Positions 32,186 through 40,938 of a stretch of 64,000 bases of DNA are shown in pieces. How positions within the stretch are numbered: the first letter of the stretch is position 1; every line of letters starts with the position of its first letter. The DNA lies in contig NZ_CP017674.1 in assembly GCF_001792815.1 (NCBI RefSeq), positions 1-64,000 of the forward strand. Direction: 5' to 3'. This DNA is from Microbacterium sp. BH-3-3-3. GTDB taxonomy: Bacteria > Actinomycetota > Actinomycetes > Actinomycetales > Microbacteriaceae. The notes under the pieces are model-generated. The model made no database searches. It saw nothing but the letters and a program-made list of their open reading frames with translations, and had not been told where the DNA came from. Both the position numbers and the translations under genes were made by a program.

Positions 32186-33091
32186 GTGCGTGTTTCCGAA
32201 GCCGTCGAGGGGTATCTCACCCACCTCTCCGACGTGCGTCGGCTCTCGTCGGCGACGGTGCGCGCGTATCGGGCCGACCTGGCCGACCTCACGGGGGCGA
32301 CCGGCGATCCGGACGTCTCGGCGCTCGGCGTCGAGGACCTCCGCGAGTGGCAGTGGGAGGCGTCCAGATCGGGGCTGTCGAAGGCCACCGCGGCGCGGCG
32401 GACGTCGGCGGTGCGGGGATTCCTCGCCTGGGCGAAGGACGCGGGGCTGATCGACGGCGACCCGGCGCAGCGCCTCGTCGCCCCCAAGCGCGGTCGCACG
32501 CTGCCGGCCGTCGCCACCGCTCAGGCACTCGAAGGTGTCCTCTCGGCTGCGGCCGAGAACGCGCGCGAGGGCGATCCGCTGGCGCTGCGCGACCACGCCC
32601 TGCTCGAGATGCTCTACGGCTCGGGCGCCCGCGTGTCGGAGATCTGCGGTCTCGACCTCGACGACATCGACCCCGAGCGTCGCACCCTGCGTCTGCGCGG
32701 GAAGGGCGACAAGGAGCGCGTCGTGCCCTACGGCGTTCCCGCCGGCCTCGCCCTCGACGCCTATCTGGTCCGCGCGCGCCCGGTCCTCTCGGCCCGCGGT
32801 GAGGGGAGCGCGGGGCGCGCGGTGTTCCTCGGCGCGCAGGGTCGGCGCCTAGGACCACGGGCCGTGCACTCCCTTGTCTCGCGCACCGTGGCCCCCGTCG
32901 TCGGGGTCGAGACCCTGGGACCCCACGCGCTGCGCCACTCCGCAGCGACGCACCTGCTCGACGGGGGCGCCGACCTGCGCGCGGTGCAGGAGATCCTCGG
33001 ACACGCCAGCCTCGGAACCACGCAGATCTACACCCACGTCTCGGGCGAACGGCTGCGGGAGGCGTACAAGCTCGCGCATCCGCGGGCCTGA
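32186..33091 (+). CDS. xerC: Tyrosine recombinase XerC-type
   Basis: Resolves chromosome dimers at dif. About 301 residues: N-terminal SAM-like core-binding domain (about 3-90) and a catalytic domain with Arg in YGSGARVSEICGLDL, PHALRHSAATHLL (His-x2-Arg), LGHASLGTTQIYTHV with the nucleophilic Tyr. GTG 32186 is preceded by AGGGTGG; an in-frame upstream start would add 30 low-complexity residues. The gene order dprA-xerC is usual in actinobacteria. Its 3' end is part of a 16-bp tandem repeat. Confidence 0.92.
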   Translation: MRVSEAVEGYLTHLSDVRRLSSATVRAYRADLADLTGATGDPDVSALGVEDLREWQWEASRSGLSKATAARRTSAVRGFLAWAKDAGLIDGDPAQRLVAPKRGRTLPAVATAQALEGVLSAAAENAREGDPLALRDHALLEMLYGSGARVSEICGLDLDDIDPERRTLRLRGKGDKERVVPYGVPAGLALDAYLVRARPVLSARGEGSAGRAVFLGAQGRRLGPRAVHSLVSRTVAPVVGVETLGPHALRHSAATHLLDGGADLRAVQEILGHASLGTTQIYTHVSGERLREAYKLAHPRA

Positions 33092-33141
33092 GTATCCGCG
33101 GGCCTGAGCACTGGCGGGCTTGAGCATTCGCGGGCCTGAGC
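33078..33141. repeat. 16-bp tandem repeat at the end of xerC
   Basis: Four units of ATCCGCGGGCCTGAGC or close variants start at 33078, 33094, 33110 and 33126, and a fifth degenerate unit follows. The first contains the last codons and stop of xerC. The remainder of the gap to 33388 is low-complexity GC-rich sequence with nothing else recognised. Confidence 0.85.
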
Positions 33142-33388
33142 CGCCGGGGGCTTGGAGTCGGGGCGTCTGGCATCCGCGCGCCGGGCATCCGAGCGCCGGA
33201 GCATCATCGCACCCGAGCAGCTACGGGGCCGAGGCGCGGACTGCGCGAGCTCGAGCGTGCACGGGCTCGATCCGGCGCGGGCCCGCGCATGTCCGACCCC
33301 GCGTCACGGCCCGAGACGTGGCCCCGATGCACGTCCTGCGCGGCCAGCCGCTGGCGCTCGCCCCGCCGGCGGACGTAGCGTGAGCCGG

Positions 33389-34009
33389 GTGAATCGCCGA
33401 TCCGTCTCCGCCGCGGCGGGTGCCGTCGTGCTCGTCCTCTCGCTCGCCGGGTGCGCGCTGCAGCCGACGCCCGTCGAGACGCGCCTTCCCCCGGGAGCGG
33501 TCGTCACCTCCGCGCCTCCGACGGCTGCCGCGCCCTCGCCGACGGTCGTCACCCTGCCCCCGACCACGGCACCGACGGTCGCACCCGTGCCCGATCCCTC
33601 GACGCCGGCGTCGGACCCCGACGCCCTCTCGTGCGGCGACGGAGGCTCGCAGAACGTCTCGGGCGCCGAACAGACGGTCCGCGTCGTCGGCACCTGCGCC
33701 GAGCTCACCGTCTCGGGGTCCGCGCTGACGGTGGATGCCGCGGGCGCGACGATCCGATCCCTGCGCGTCTCGGGCGATCGCGTCCGGGTGTCGGCTTCGG
33801 CGATCGATGCGCTCGTCGTGCAGGGCAACGACGCGGCGGTCTCGTCGGGCGGCGCCATCGGCAGCGTCGACCTCAGCGGCGACCGCACGACCGTCGACGC
33901 CGGTGGTGCCGTCTCGTCGGTCACGGTGCGCGGGCAGGACAACATCGTCCGCGCCGGCGGGGGAGTCGGCCAGACCACGGTCGAAGGACGCGGCAACCAG
34001 ATCGGCTGA
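33389..34009 (+). CDS. DUF3060-like surface lipoprotein
   Basis: A 206-residue lipoprotein. Signal peptide with lipobox LSLAGC (Cys about residue 22), then a 50-residue Pro/Thr/Ala stalk, then a repetitive right-handed beta-type domain of Gly/Val/Ser/Asp-rich strands (ALTVDAAGATIRSLRVSGDR; RTTVDAGGAVSSVTVRGQDN) as in DUF3060 proteins. Role unknown; possibly cell-wall or adhesin-like. GTG 33389 lies 7 nt after TAGCGT; GTG 33380 is an alternative. Confidence 0.8.
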   Translation: MNRRSVSAAAGAVVLVLSLAGCALQPTPVETRLPPGAVVTSAPPTAAAPSPTVVTLPPTTAPTVAPVPDPSTPASDPDALSCGDGGSQNVSGAEQTVRVVGTCAELTVSGSALTVDAAGATIRSLRVSGDRVRVSASAIDALVVQGNDAAVSSGGAIGSVDLSGDRTTVDAGGAVSSVTVRGQDNIVRAGGGVGQTTVEGRGNQIG

Positions 34010-34069
34010 TGCCGGGCCGCTCGACCGTGAGCAGGTGACGTCGCGGAACCGCGCCGCCCGGCCCCGTCG

Positions 34070-34570
34070 TCAGCAGCAGGGCAGCAGAACCGCCCGGGGA
34101 ACGCCGCCCAGCAGCCGCAGCGGGTTGATGTACTCGCCGTCCAGCCGCACGCCGAAGTGCAGTGTGTGCGGCCGCGTGTGACCTTCGGGGGTGACGATGC
34201 CCACGACGGCTCCGCGGGCGACGCGGTCGCCGGCGACGAGGCCGGTCGCCACGGGTTCGAGGGTCGTGACCAGACCGTCTCCGTGGTCGATGGTGACGAC
34301 GAGGCGTCCGGCCACCGCCCCGGCGAAGGCGATGCGACCATCGGCGGGGGAGCGCACCGACTCGGGGGCTGAGAGATCGATCCCGCGGTGGCCCGGAGCG
34401 TAGCGGTGGGCGGGGGCTTCGAAGGGGCGGAGGAGCTGCACCGTCTGCACCGGCCACACCCACCCCCGATCGGCGAGCGGATCGCCGTCGGCCGTCGGGT
34501 TCACCGCGAGCAGCAGGGCGAGGATCATCGCGAACCGGAGCGCGCGCGGGACGAGGAACCGGGATCGCAT
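34070..34570 (-). CDS. M23-family (LytM-type) peptidase-like secreted protein
   Basis: Zinc metallopeptidase fold that cleaves or regulates cleavage of peptidoglycan cross-links. The 166-residue precursor has a signal or anchor helix (about 9-25) and a LytM domain with [13 protein letters not shown] (His/Asp ligands) and [13 protein letters not shown] (His-x-His). The metal ligands appear present, so it could be active. ATG 34570 places the hydrophobic segment at the N-terminus. It lies divergent from the rpsB promoter region. Confidence 0.88.
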   Translation of the reverse strand: MRSRFLVPRALRFAMILALLLAVNPTADGDPLADRGWVWPVQTVQLLRPFEAPAHRYAPGHRGIDLSAPESVRSPADGRIAFAGAVAGRLVVTIDHGDGLVTTLEPVATGLVAGDRVARGAVVGIVTPEGHTRPHTLHFGVRLDGEYINPLRLLGGVPRAVLLPCC

Positions 34571-34666
34571 GGCCGAAGTCTCCCGCCCCGTTCCGCGGTC
34601 TCGCGGGCGAATCGGGCGCAACGGTGACGGTCCCCCTCATGCACGCGGTGGGGAGGAGGCGTCCTG

Positions 34667-34672
34667 TATGCT
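34667..34672 (+). promoter_or_regulatory. rpsB promoter -10
   Basis: TATGCT in GTCCTGTATGCTGG. The 314-nt region 34571-34884 has no gene. It holds this box and a leader of about 205 nt that precedes rpsB. Confidence 0.55.
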
Positions 34673-34751
34673 GGAGGACGCATCTCGCTTGTCGGGATGA
34701 CTCCGCGTGCCCTCAGCGCAGCGCGCCGCCCCTCGGGGCAGCGCATCGCGC

Positions 34752-34801
34752 GGCATCCACACCCCATGGTCCTCCGCTCCGGCGGATGGCGGGTGTGCGC
34801 C
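34752..34801 (+). ncRNA. Structured leader hairpin of rpsB
   Basis: CACACCC (34758-34764) pairs with GGGTGTG (34791-34797), and GGC (34752-34754) with GCC (34799-34801). An inner hairpin forms from TCCGC and GCGGA. A long structured leader before rpsB suggests feedback by S2, as known in other bacteria. Inference from structure and place only. Confidence 0.45.
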
Positions 34802-34884
34802 GGGCACCAGGCTCGTCGAACGCATCGTCCGACGCGAACAACCACAACCACGGCGCGAAAGCGCCCAGAAACAGGAGTACGACC

Positions 34885-35814
34885 ATGGCCGTCGTCACCA
34901 TCCGCCAGCTGCTCGACAGCGGCGTTCACTTCGGACACCAGACCCGCCGGTGGAACCCGAAGGTCAAGCGCTTCATCCTGACCGAGCGCTCCGGCATCCA
35001 CATCATCGACCTGCAGCAGTCGCTCGGGTACATCGACAAGGCTTACGAGTTCGTCAAAGAGACCGTCGCGCACGGCGGCACCATCCTCTTCGTCGGCACC
35101 AAGAAGCAGGCGCAGGAAGTCCTCGCCGAGCAGGCGACGCGCGTGGGCCAGCCCTACGTCAACCAGCGCTGGCTCGGTGGCCTGCTCACCAACTTCCAGA
35201 CGGTGTCGAAGCGCCTCGCCCGTATGAAGGAGCTCGAGGAGCTCGACTACGAGAACCCGGCCGAGAGCGGCTTCACCAAGAAGGAGCTGCTGCTCAAGAA
35301 GCGCGAGCTCGACAAGCTGCACAAGTCGCTCGGTGGTATCCGCAACCTGCAGAAGACCCCCTCGGCCATCTGGGTGGTCGACGCCAAGCGCGAGCACCTC
35401 GCGGTCGACGAGGCCAAGAAGCTCGGCATCCCCGTCATCGGCATCCTGGACACGAACGCCGACCCCGACGAGTTCCAGTACCCGATCCCCGGTAACGACG
35501 ACGCGATCCGCTCGGTGAGCCTGCTCACGCGCATCATCGCCGACGCCGCCGCCGAGGGCCTGATCCAGCGCCACCAGCCCGCCGGAGAGGCCGAGGCCGA
35601 GGCCGCCGAGCCGCTCGCCGAGTGGGAGCGCGAGCTGCTCACCTCGGGCACGTCCGACGAGGCTGCGGCCGAGACCGACGCCGAGACCACCGAGGCCGCC
35701 ACCGAGTCGGCTGACGACGCCGCGGGCGCCGAGGCTCACGACGAGGCCGTCGCCGACGCGTCGGGCGAGACCGCGACCGAGGTCGCCGACGCCGAGGCCA
35801 CCGACAGCAAGTAA
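34885..35814 (+). CDS. rpsB: 30S ribosomal protein S2
   Basis: 309 residues: standard S2 core ([20 protein letters not shown] ... [46 protein letters not shown]) to about residue 235 and then a 70-residue Ala/Glu/Asp/Thr-rich acidic tail typical of high-GC actinobacteria. AGGAG is ideally placed before ATG 34885. Followed by a hairpin and the tsf promoter. Confidence 0.97.
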   Translation: MAVVTIRQLLDSGVHFGHQTRRWNPKVKRFILTERSGIHIIDLQQSLGYIDKAYEFVKETVAHGGTILFVGTKKQAQEVLAEQATRVGQPYVNQRWLGGLLTNFQTVSKRLARMKELEELDYENPAESGFTKKELLLKKRELDKLHKSLGGIRNLQKTPSAIWVVDAKREHLAVDEAKKLGIPVIGILDTNADPDEFQYPIPGNDDAIRSVSLLTRIIADAAAEGLIQRHQPAGEAEAEAAEPLAEWERELLTSGTSDEAAAETDAETTEAATESADDAAGAEAHDEAVADASGETATEVADAEATDSK

Positions 35815-35824
35815 GACGCGCGAC

Positions 35825-35850
35825 CCCCGGTCACCCTCGGGTGGCCGGGG
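35825..35850 (+). terminator. Hairpin after rpsB
   Basis: CCCCGGTCACC pairs with GGTGGCCGGGG (one G-T wobble) around CTCG. No T-tract; may attenuate rpsB-tsf readthrough or stabilise the rpsB mRNA end. Confidence 0.5.
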
Positions 35851-35866
35851 CGTCACCCGCACAGGC

Positions 35867-35925
35867 TACGATCCGGCGGGGTCGTGACCGCCCCCTCTTC
35901 GCGAGGGTGGTGACACGGCCCCGCC
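35867..35925 (+). promoter_or_regulatory. tsf promoter -10 and leader hairpin
   Basis: TACGAT (35867-35872) is a likely -10. Three nt later GGCGGGG (35875-35881) pairs with CCCCGCC (35919-35925), enclosing a CCCTC/GAGGG hairpin. This would be a stem-loop at the extreme 5' end of the tsf mRNA. Confidence 0.5.
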
Positions 35926-35968
35926 GGGCTCACATCTAGAACGCAAACGACAAGGAGACCGCCACACC

Positions 35969-36796
35969 ATGGCAAACTTCACGATCGCCGACATCAAGGC
36001 GCTGCGCGAGCAGCTCGGCACGGGCATGGTCGACACCAAGAAGGCGCTCGAAGAGGCTGACGGCGACGTCGAGAAGGCCGTCGAGATCCTGCGCCTCAAG
36101 GGTGCCAAGGGCAACGCCAAGCGCGCCGACCGTTCGACCAGCGAGGGCCTTGTCGCCGCGCGCGAGGTCAACGGCACCGTCACGCTGCTCGAGCTCGCCT
36201 GCGAGACCGACTTCGTCGCCAAGAACGAGCGCTTCATCGCTCTGGCCGACAAGGTCGTCGACGCGGCATCCGCCGCCGGCGCCGACTCGGTCGAGGCCGC
36301 TCTGGCCGCCGACGCCGACGGCAAGACCGTCGAGCAGCTCATCTCGGACGAGGCCGCGATCATCGGCGAGAAGGTCGAGCTCCGTCGCGTGCGCACCCTC
36401 TCGGGCGACAAGTTCGAGGTCTACCTGCACAAGACCAGCAAGGACCTGCCCCCGCAGGTCGGCGTGGTCCTGGCCTACACGGGTGACGACGCCGAGACCG
36501 CTCGCTCCATCGCGCAGCACATCTCGTTCGCCAACCCCTCGTACCTCACGCGCGACGCCGTGCCCGAGGCCGACGTCGAGAAGGAGCGCGAGATCGTCAC
36601 CGAGATCTCCCGCAACGAGGGCAAGCCCGAGGCGGCCCTTCCGAAGATCGTCGAGGGCCGTGTCAACGCGTTCTTCAAGCAGGTCTCGCTGCTCGACCAG
36701 GACTACGCGAAGGACAACAAGCTGTCCGTCGCCAAGGTCGCGTCCGACGCCGGTCTCACCCTGACCGACTTCGCCCGCTTCAAGGTCGGCGCGTAA
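35969..36796 (+). CDS. tsf: Elongation factor Ts
   Basis: Nucleotide exchange factor for EF-Tu, 275 residues. N-terminal UBA-like module with ADIKALREQLGTGMVDTKKAL, then the TDFVAKNERFI motif and two core subdomains. Ends TLTDFARFKVGA, a normal C-terminus. AAGGAG precedes ATG 35969. It has its own promoter and leader hairpin and is followed by a strong terminator. Confidence 0.97.
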   Translation: MANFTIADIKALREQLGTGMVDTKKALEEADGDVEKAVEILRLKGAKGNAKRADRSTSEGLVAAREVNGTVTLLELACETDFVAKNERFIALADKVVDAASAAGADSVEAALAADADGKTVEQLISDEAAIIGEKVELRRVRTLSGDKFEVYLHKTSKDLPPQVGVVLAYTGDDAETARSIAQHISFANPSYLTRDAVPEADVEKEREIVTEISRNEGKPEAALPKIVEGRVNAFFKQVSLLDQDYAKDNKLSVAKVASDAGLTLTDFARFKVGA

Positions 36797-36809
36797 TCCA
36801 CGCATGACG

Positions 36810-36842
36810 AGGCCCGGGATGCCATGGCATCCCGGGCCTTTT
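36810..36842 (+). terminator. Intrinsic terminator of tsf
   Basis: AGGCCCGGGATGCC pairs perfectly with GGCATCCCGGGCCT around a 2-nt centre (AT), followed by TTTT. It contains the palindrome GGATGCC-AT-GGCATCC. Confidence 0.85.
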
Positions 36843-36912
36843 CCCTGCCCGGGGGTCGTTTCGGTCGACGCGGGCGGGGAGCTAGTTTGTTCAAGACGAG
36901 AGGACACCACAC

Positions 36913-37632
36913 GTGATCGATGAAGCCACCAAGCGCCGCCGTGTACTGCTGAAGCTGTCGGGGGAGGCATTCGGCGGGGGCCAACTGGGCGTGAATCCCG
37001 ACGTCGTGAGCCAGATCGCCCGCGAGATCGCGGAGGCGGTCGACCGGGTCGAGATCGCGATCGTGGTCGGCGGTGGCAACTTCTTCCGCGGAGCAGAGCT
37101 GAGCCAGCGCGGCATGGACCGCGGGCGCGCCGACTACATGGGCATGTTGGGCACCGTGATGAACGCTCTCGCCCTGCAGGACTTCCTCGAGCAGGCGGGG
37201 GCGGCCACCCGCGTGCAGTCCGCCATCTCGATGACGCAGGTCGCCGAGCCCTACATTCCGCGTCGCGCCGTGCGCCACCTCGAGAAGGGCCGCGTGGTCA
37301 TCTTCGGCGCGGGAGCGGGGCTGCCGTACTTCTCCACCGACACCGTCGCCGCCCAGCGCGCACTCGAGATCGGCGCCATCGAGGTGCTCGTCGCCAAGAA
37401 CGGCGTCGACGGCGTCTACACCGCCGACCCGCGCACCGACGCCGACGCCGTCAAGCTCGATCACCTCACCTACCGCGACGCTCTGCAGAAGGGCCTGAAG
37501 GTCGTCGACTCGACGGCGTTCAGCCTGTGCATGGACAACGGCATCGACATGCGCGTGTTCGGCATGGAGCCGGCCGGCAACGTCACCCGTGCACTGCTCG
37601 GCGAGACGATGGGCACCCTGGTCACCACATGA
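36913..37632 (+). CDS. pyrH: UMP kinase PyrH
   Basis: Phosphorylates UMP to UDP in pyrimidine nucleotide synthesis. The 239-residue enzyme opens [15 protein letters not shown], with [10 protein letters not shown], the [12 protein letters not shown] segment and [14 protein letters not shown]. Amino-acid-kinase fold; hexamer regulated by GTP/UTP in relatives. GTG 36913 has GAGAGGAC upstream. Precedes frr with 75 nt between, containing TAGACT, so frr may have its own promoter. Confidence 0.97.
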   Translation: MIDEATKRRRVLLKLSGEAFGGGQLGVNPDVVSQIAREIAEAVDRVEIAIVVGGGNFFRGAELSQRGMDRGRADYMGMLGTVMNALALQDFLEQAGAATRVQSAISMTQVAEPYIPRRAVRHLEKGRVVIFGAGAGLPYFSTDTVAAQRALEIGAIEVLVAKNGVDGVYTADPRTDADAVKLDHLTYRDALQKGLKVVDSTAFSLCMDNGIDMRVFGMEPAGNVTRALLGETMGTLVTT

Positions 37633-37707
37633 CGCGCCGTGCGGGCCCGGGGAGCCGGGTCCGCACGCGGCTAGACTGAGAAGTCAGTCCCAACGAATGG
37701 AGTCACC

Positions 37708-38262
37708 GTGATCGCCGATGTCCTCGCCGATGCCGGAGCGCGCATGGATCGTGCCGTGGAGGCCGCCAAGGAGGACTTCGCGACCGTCCGTACCGGACGC
37801 GCGAACCCCCAGATGTTCCAGAAGGTGCTGGTCGACTACTACGGTTCGCCCACCCCTCTCGGCCAGCTCGCCTCGCTGAACAACCCCGAGGCCCGCACGC
37901 TCGTGGTGAACCCCTACGACAAGTCGGCGCTCAAGGCGATCGAGCAGGCGATCCGCGACATGCCGAACCTCGGGGTCAACCCGACGAACGACGGCACGAT
38001 CGTGCGCATCACCATGCCGGAGCTCACCCAGGACCGCCGCAAGGAGTACGTCAAGATCGTGCGCGGCAAGGGCGAAGACGCCAAGGTGCAGGTGCGCAAC
38101 CTCCGCCGCAAGGCCAAGGACGACCTCGACGCGCTGAAGAGCGATGTCGGCGAAGACGAGCTCGTCCGCGCCGAGAAGGACCTCGATGGCCTCACGCGCA
38201 CGCACGTCGACAAGATCGACGAGGCTCTCAAGCGCAAAGAGGCCGAACTCCTCGAGGTCTGA
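37708..38262 (+). CDS. frr: Ribosome recycling factor
   Basis: Splits post-termination ribosomes together with EF-G. The 184-residue protein has the [20 protein letters not shown] domain junction, [18 protein letters not shown] and the three-helix-bundle end [23 protein letters not shown] 37708 has ATGGAG 6-7 nt upstream. A TAGACT box (37671-37676) suggests a short untranslated leader. cdsA begins 3 nt after the stop. Confidence 0.97.
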   Translation: MIADVLADAGARMDRAVEAAKEDFATVRTGRANPQMFQKVLVDYYGSPTPLGQLASLNNPEARTLVVNPYDKSALKAIEQAIRDMPNLGVNPTNDGTIVRITMPELTQDRRKEYVKIVRGKGEDAKVQVRNLRRKAKDDLDALKSDVGEDELVRAEKDLDGLTRTHVDKIDEALKRKEAELLEV

Positions 38263-38265
38263 GTC

Positions 38266-39315
38266 ATGACCGACCTGCCCGAGACCGGCGACACCGATCC
38301 GGTCGATCCGACCGGTGCTCGCCGGGCCGATCCGGTGCGCCGTTCGCCGATCACGGGCGAGGGCGTGACCGCCATCGAGTCACAGCTGCGGGCGATGCGC
38401 ACCGACGCCGAGCAGCACATCGCGCATGCCCGCGCGGAGTTCGACCAGGCCAACGAGCGTCTCAAGCAGCGCACGGGCCGCGACCTCATCGTCGCCACCC
38501 TGATCGGTGTCGGCATCGGCGTGATCGTGATCGCGTCGCTGGTCTTCGTCAAGTGGCTCTTCGTGCTGTTCGCCGCGGCGGCCATGGTGCTGGGCGTGCT
38601 CGAGTTCTCGCGCGCGCTCCAGGTGGCCGGGCGGCGCGTCGATGTGGTGCCCCAGCTCGTCATGGGCTTCCTGCTCGTGCTCAGCGGGTTCTTCCTCGGC
38701 GCGTGGGTGCACTGGGTCGCCACCCTGGTCGCGGTCGTCGTGGTCATCGTGTGGCGCCTCACCGCGCAGCTGTTCTCGGACGACGGTCGCGCGCCCATCG
38801 AGGTGATCGGTGACGTTCTGGTCGGCGGCTTCGTGCAGCTCTACGTCCCCTTCCTCACCAGCGTCGCGCTGATCCTGCTCGCGCAGCCGCGCGGCGAATG
38901 GTGGGTGCTGGCGTTCCTCATCCTGGCCGTCGCCGCCGACACCGGCGCGTACGTGTCGGGCTTGACGTTCGGGCGGGGCGGGCGGCATCCGATGGCCCCT
39001 CGCATCAGCCCGAAGAAGACTTGGGAGGGCTTCGCCGGCGCCTGCGTCGCCGCCCTCGTCGCCGGGGCGCTGCTGGCCGTCTTCATGCTGCAGGTGCCGT
39101 GGTGGGCGGGTCTCATCTTCGGCGCCGTCGTGCTGGCGACGGCGACGGTCGGCGACTTGGGCGAGTCGATGCTCAAGCGCGACCTCGGCATCAAGGACAT
39201 GAGCTCCTGGATCCCCGGCCACGGGGGAGTGCTCGACCGCCTCGACTCGATCCTGCCGTCGGCCACCGCCGCGCTGGTGATGTTCTACCTGCTCGCCCCG
39301 CTGGGAGTGTCATGA
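38266..39315 (+). CDS. cdsA: Phosphatidate cytidylyltransferase
   Basis: Makes CDP-diacylglycerol for phospholipid synthesis. The 349-residue protein has a 70-residue charged cytoplasmic N-terminal extension (SQLRAMRTDAEQHIAHARAE) not found in short CdsA, then about eight membrane helices. The family signature is complete: SPKKTWEGFAGA, GDLGESMLKRDLGIKD and PGHGGVLDRLDS. Its stop overlaps the next ATG (ATGA). Confidence 0.95.
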   Translation: MTDLPETGDTDPVDPTGARRADPVRRSPITGEGVTAIESQLRAMRTDAEQHIAHARAEFDQANERLKQRTGRDLIVATLIGVGIGVIVIASLVFVKWLFVLFAAAAMVLGVLEFSRALQVAGRRVDVVPQLVMGFLLVLSGFFLGAWVHWVATLVAVVVVIVWRLTAQLFSDDGRAPIEVIGDVLVGGFVQLYVPFLTSVALILLAQPRGEWWVLAFLILAVAADTGAYVSGLTFGRGGRHPMAPRISPKKTWEGFAGACVAALVAGALLAVFMLQVPWWAGLIFGAVVLATATVGDLGESMLKRDLGIKDMSSWIPGHGGVLDRLDSILPSATAALVMFYLLAPLGVS

Positions 39316-39887
39316 CCGAGACCCCGATCCACGATCGAGTGAGCGCGACGCCGTTCCCCGAGGCTTCCGGGCGGTCCAAGGGCTACGAGAAGCGGGCCGT
39401 CGACGCCTTCCTCGCGCAAGCGCGCGAGGCGTTCGAAGCGGATGCCGAGGGAGTGCTGCGCTCGTCGGAGATCCGCGCTGCCGCCTTCCCCCTCGTGCGC
39501 GGCGGCTACGCGGTCGCCGCCGTCGACGCGGCGCTCGGACGCGTCGAGGACGCCTTCGCCGCCCGCGAGCGGGAGTTCGCCCTGTCGCGCCTGGGCGCCC
39601 GGGCGTGGGTCGCCGAGACGCGCGACACGGCCCAGGTCGTGCTCGATCGTCTGGGCCGCCCGCGCGGCGAACGCTTCGATCGCGTCGGCCTGCTCCGCTA
39701 CGGCTACCGGGTCGACGAGGTCGACGTCGTTGCCGACCGTGTCGCCGGGTATCTGGCGGCGGGCCACCCCGTCACGCCCGAGCAGGTGCGCGCCGTCGCC
39801 TTCCGCATGCAGCGCGGCGGATACCGCGAGGCGCAAGTCGACGCCGTGCTCGATGCCGTCGTCGAGGTCATGCTCGCCGTCGGATGA
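39312..39887 (+). CDS. DivIVA-like domain repeat protein
   Basis: A 191-residue soluble protein with four copies of a DivIVA N-terminal-like motif, G-Y-x3-x-V-D-x-x-L: GYEKRAVDAFLAQA, GYAVAAVDAALGRV, GYRVDEVDVVADRV and GYREAQVDAVLDAV. DivIVA proteins sense membrane curvature and recruit polar growth or division factors. The long coiled coil of true DivIVA is absent. Coupled to cdsA by ATGA. The function is inferred only from the motif. Confidence 0.75.
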   Translation: MTETPIHDRVSATPFPEASGRSKGYEKRAVDAFLAQAREAFEADAEGVLRSSEIRAAAFPLVRGGYAVAAVDAALGRVEDAFAAREREFALSRLGARAWVAETRDTAQVVLDRLGRPRGERFDRVGLLRYGYRVDEVDVVADRVAGYLAAGHPVTPEQVRAVAFRMQRGGYREAQVDAVLDAVVEVMLAVG

Positions 39888-39936
39888 CCCGTTTACGTGG
39901 CACGCGCTCGCGGGCGTCGGTAGACTCGAGCACACT

Positions 39937-40641
39937 GTGACTGCCGGTTCAGACCTCTCGCGTGCCTCCTCGTCCCGCGCCGCCCGCCGGGGCGTGGTGT
40001 CCGTCGACGTCGTGCCGCCCGCGCTCCCGCGTCGTTCGGCACCGCGCTGGTCTCGCCGACGCGGAGTGGTCGGTGTCTTCGCCTCGTGTGCCGCGGTGCT
40101 CTTCGCCGCCGCGTACGTCGGCCCGATGGGTGCGGCGCTGATGCCGGCCCAGGCGGACGAACCTCGCACGGTCACGCTGTACGCCGAGGGCCTCGGCGAC
40201 ACGCAGGCCGTGTCGACCTCGGGCGAGAAGCAGGCTCCCGTGCTCGATCGCTCGAGCTACAACGTCTACGTGAAGCCGAAGCCGACCCCGACACCCACCC
40301 CCACGCCGTCGAGCGGGTCGGGATCGTCGGCGGGCGACGCCGGACCGCTGTTCTACTCCGGTGGCGGCGCCCCGGGCGAGTGGATGGCGGCGGCGGGCAT
40401 CTCCGACGCGGACATGGGCTACGTCGACTACATCGTCAGCCGCGAGAGCGGCTGGAACCCGAACGCGACCAACCGCTCCTCGGGCGCGTGCGGTCTCGTG
40501 CAGGCGCTGCCGTGCAGCAAGGTGCCCGGAAACGGCTACGACCCGGTCGACAACCTGCGCTGGGCCACCGGGTACGCCACGGGCCGGTACGGCAGCTGGG
40601 CCGGGGCCTACGCGTTCTGGACCAGCAACCACTGGTGGTGA
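39937..40641 (+). CDS. Secreted transglycosylase-like (SLT) protein
   Basis: A 234-residue precursor. Basic N-terminus, one hydrophobic signal segment (about 46-68; GVFASCAAVLFAAAYVGPMG), then an export linker with a (Pro-Thr)n stretch, and a C-terminal lytic-transglycosylase-like domain: YIVSRESGWNPNATN with the likely catalytic Glu, ACGLVQALPCS and GSWAGAYAFWTSNHWW. Predicted to act on peptidoglycan outside the cell, like resuscitation or SLT-domain proteins. The box TAGACT lies 10 nt before GTG 39937. Confidence 0.85.
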   Translation: MTAGSDLSRASSSRAARRGVVSVDVVPPALPRRSAPRWSRRRGVVGVFASCAAVLFAAAYVGPMGAALMPAQADEPRTVTLYAEGLGDTQAVSTSGEKQAPVLDRSSYNVYVKPKPTPTPTPTPSSGSGSSAGDAGPLFYSGGGAPGEWMAAAGISDADMGYVDYIVSRESGWNPNATNRSSGACGLVQALPCSKVPGNGYDPVDNLRWATGYATGRYGSWAGAYAFWTSNHWW

Positions 40642-40650
40642 GCGGCGCCC

Positions 40651-40938
40651 ATGCCCCGCTCCCGTAAACGTCGTCCGCAACCCGGCCGCGGCGAGGATTC
40701 CCTCGACCGCCTGATCGCCGGGTGGAAGCGCACCGAGGTCAAGCGCGGGATCGACTGGACCGTGCAGCCCATCTCGGCACCGCAAGCGCTGAAGGACTAC
40801 GTCTGCCCCGGCTGCGGTCGCGCGGTCGTGGCCGGAACCGCCCACCTCGTCGTCTGGCGGGCCGACGGCGTGCTCGGCGACGCCGCCGACCTCGCCGCCC
40901 GACGCCATTGGCACACGCACTGTTGGAGGATCGCCTGA
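40651..40938 (+). CDS. Small zinc-ribbon-like conserved protein
   Basis: A 95-residue basic protein: a Lys/Arg-rich start (MPRSRKRRPQPGRGEDSLDR) followed by YVCPGCGRAVVAGTAHLVVW and RRHWHTHCWRIA. The CPGC and HTHC pairs fit a single zinc site. Relatives are often labelled ATP/GTP-binding, which nothing in this sequence supports. Its stop overlaps the next ATG (TGATG), so it is coupled to the hydrolase gene. Confidence 0.75.
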   Translation: MPRSRKRRPQPGRGEDSLDRLIAGWKRTEVKRGIDWTVQPISAPQALKDYVCPGCGRAVVAGTAHLVVWRADGVLGDAADLAARRHWHTHCWRIA

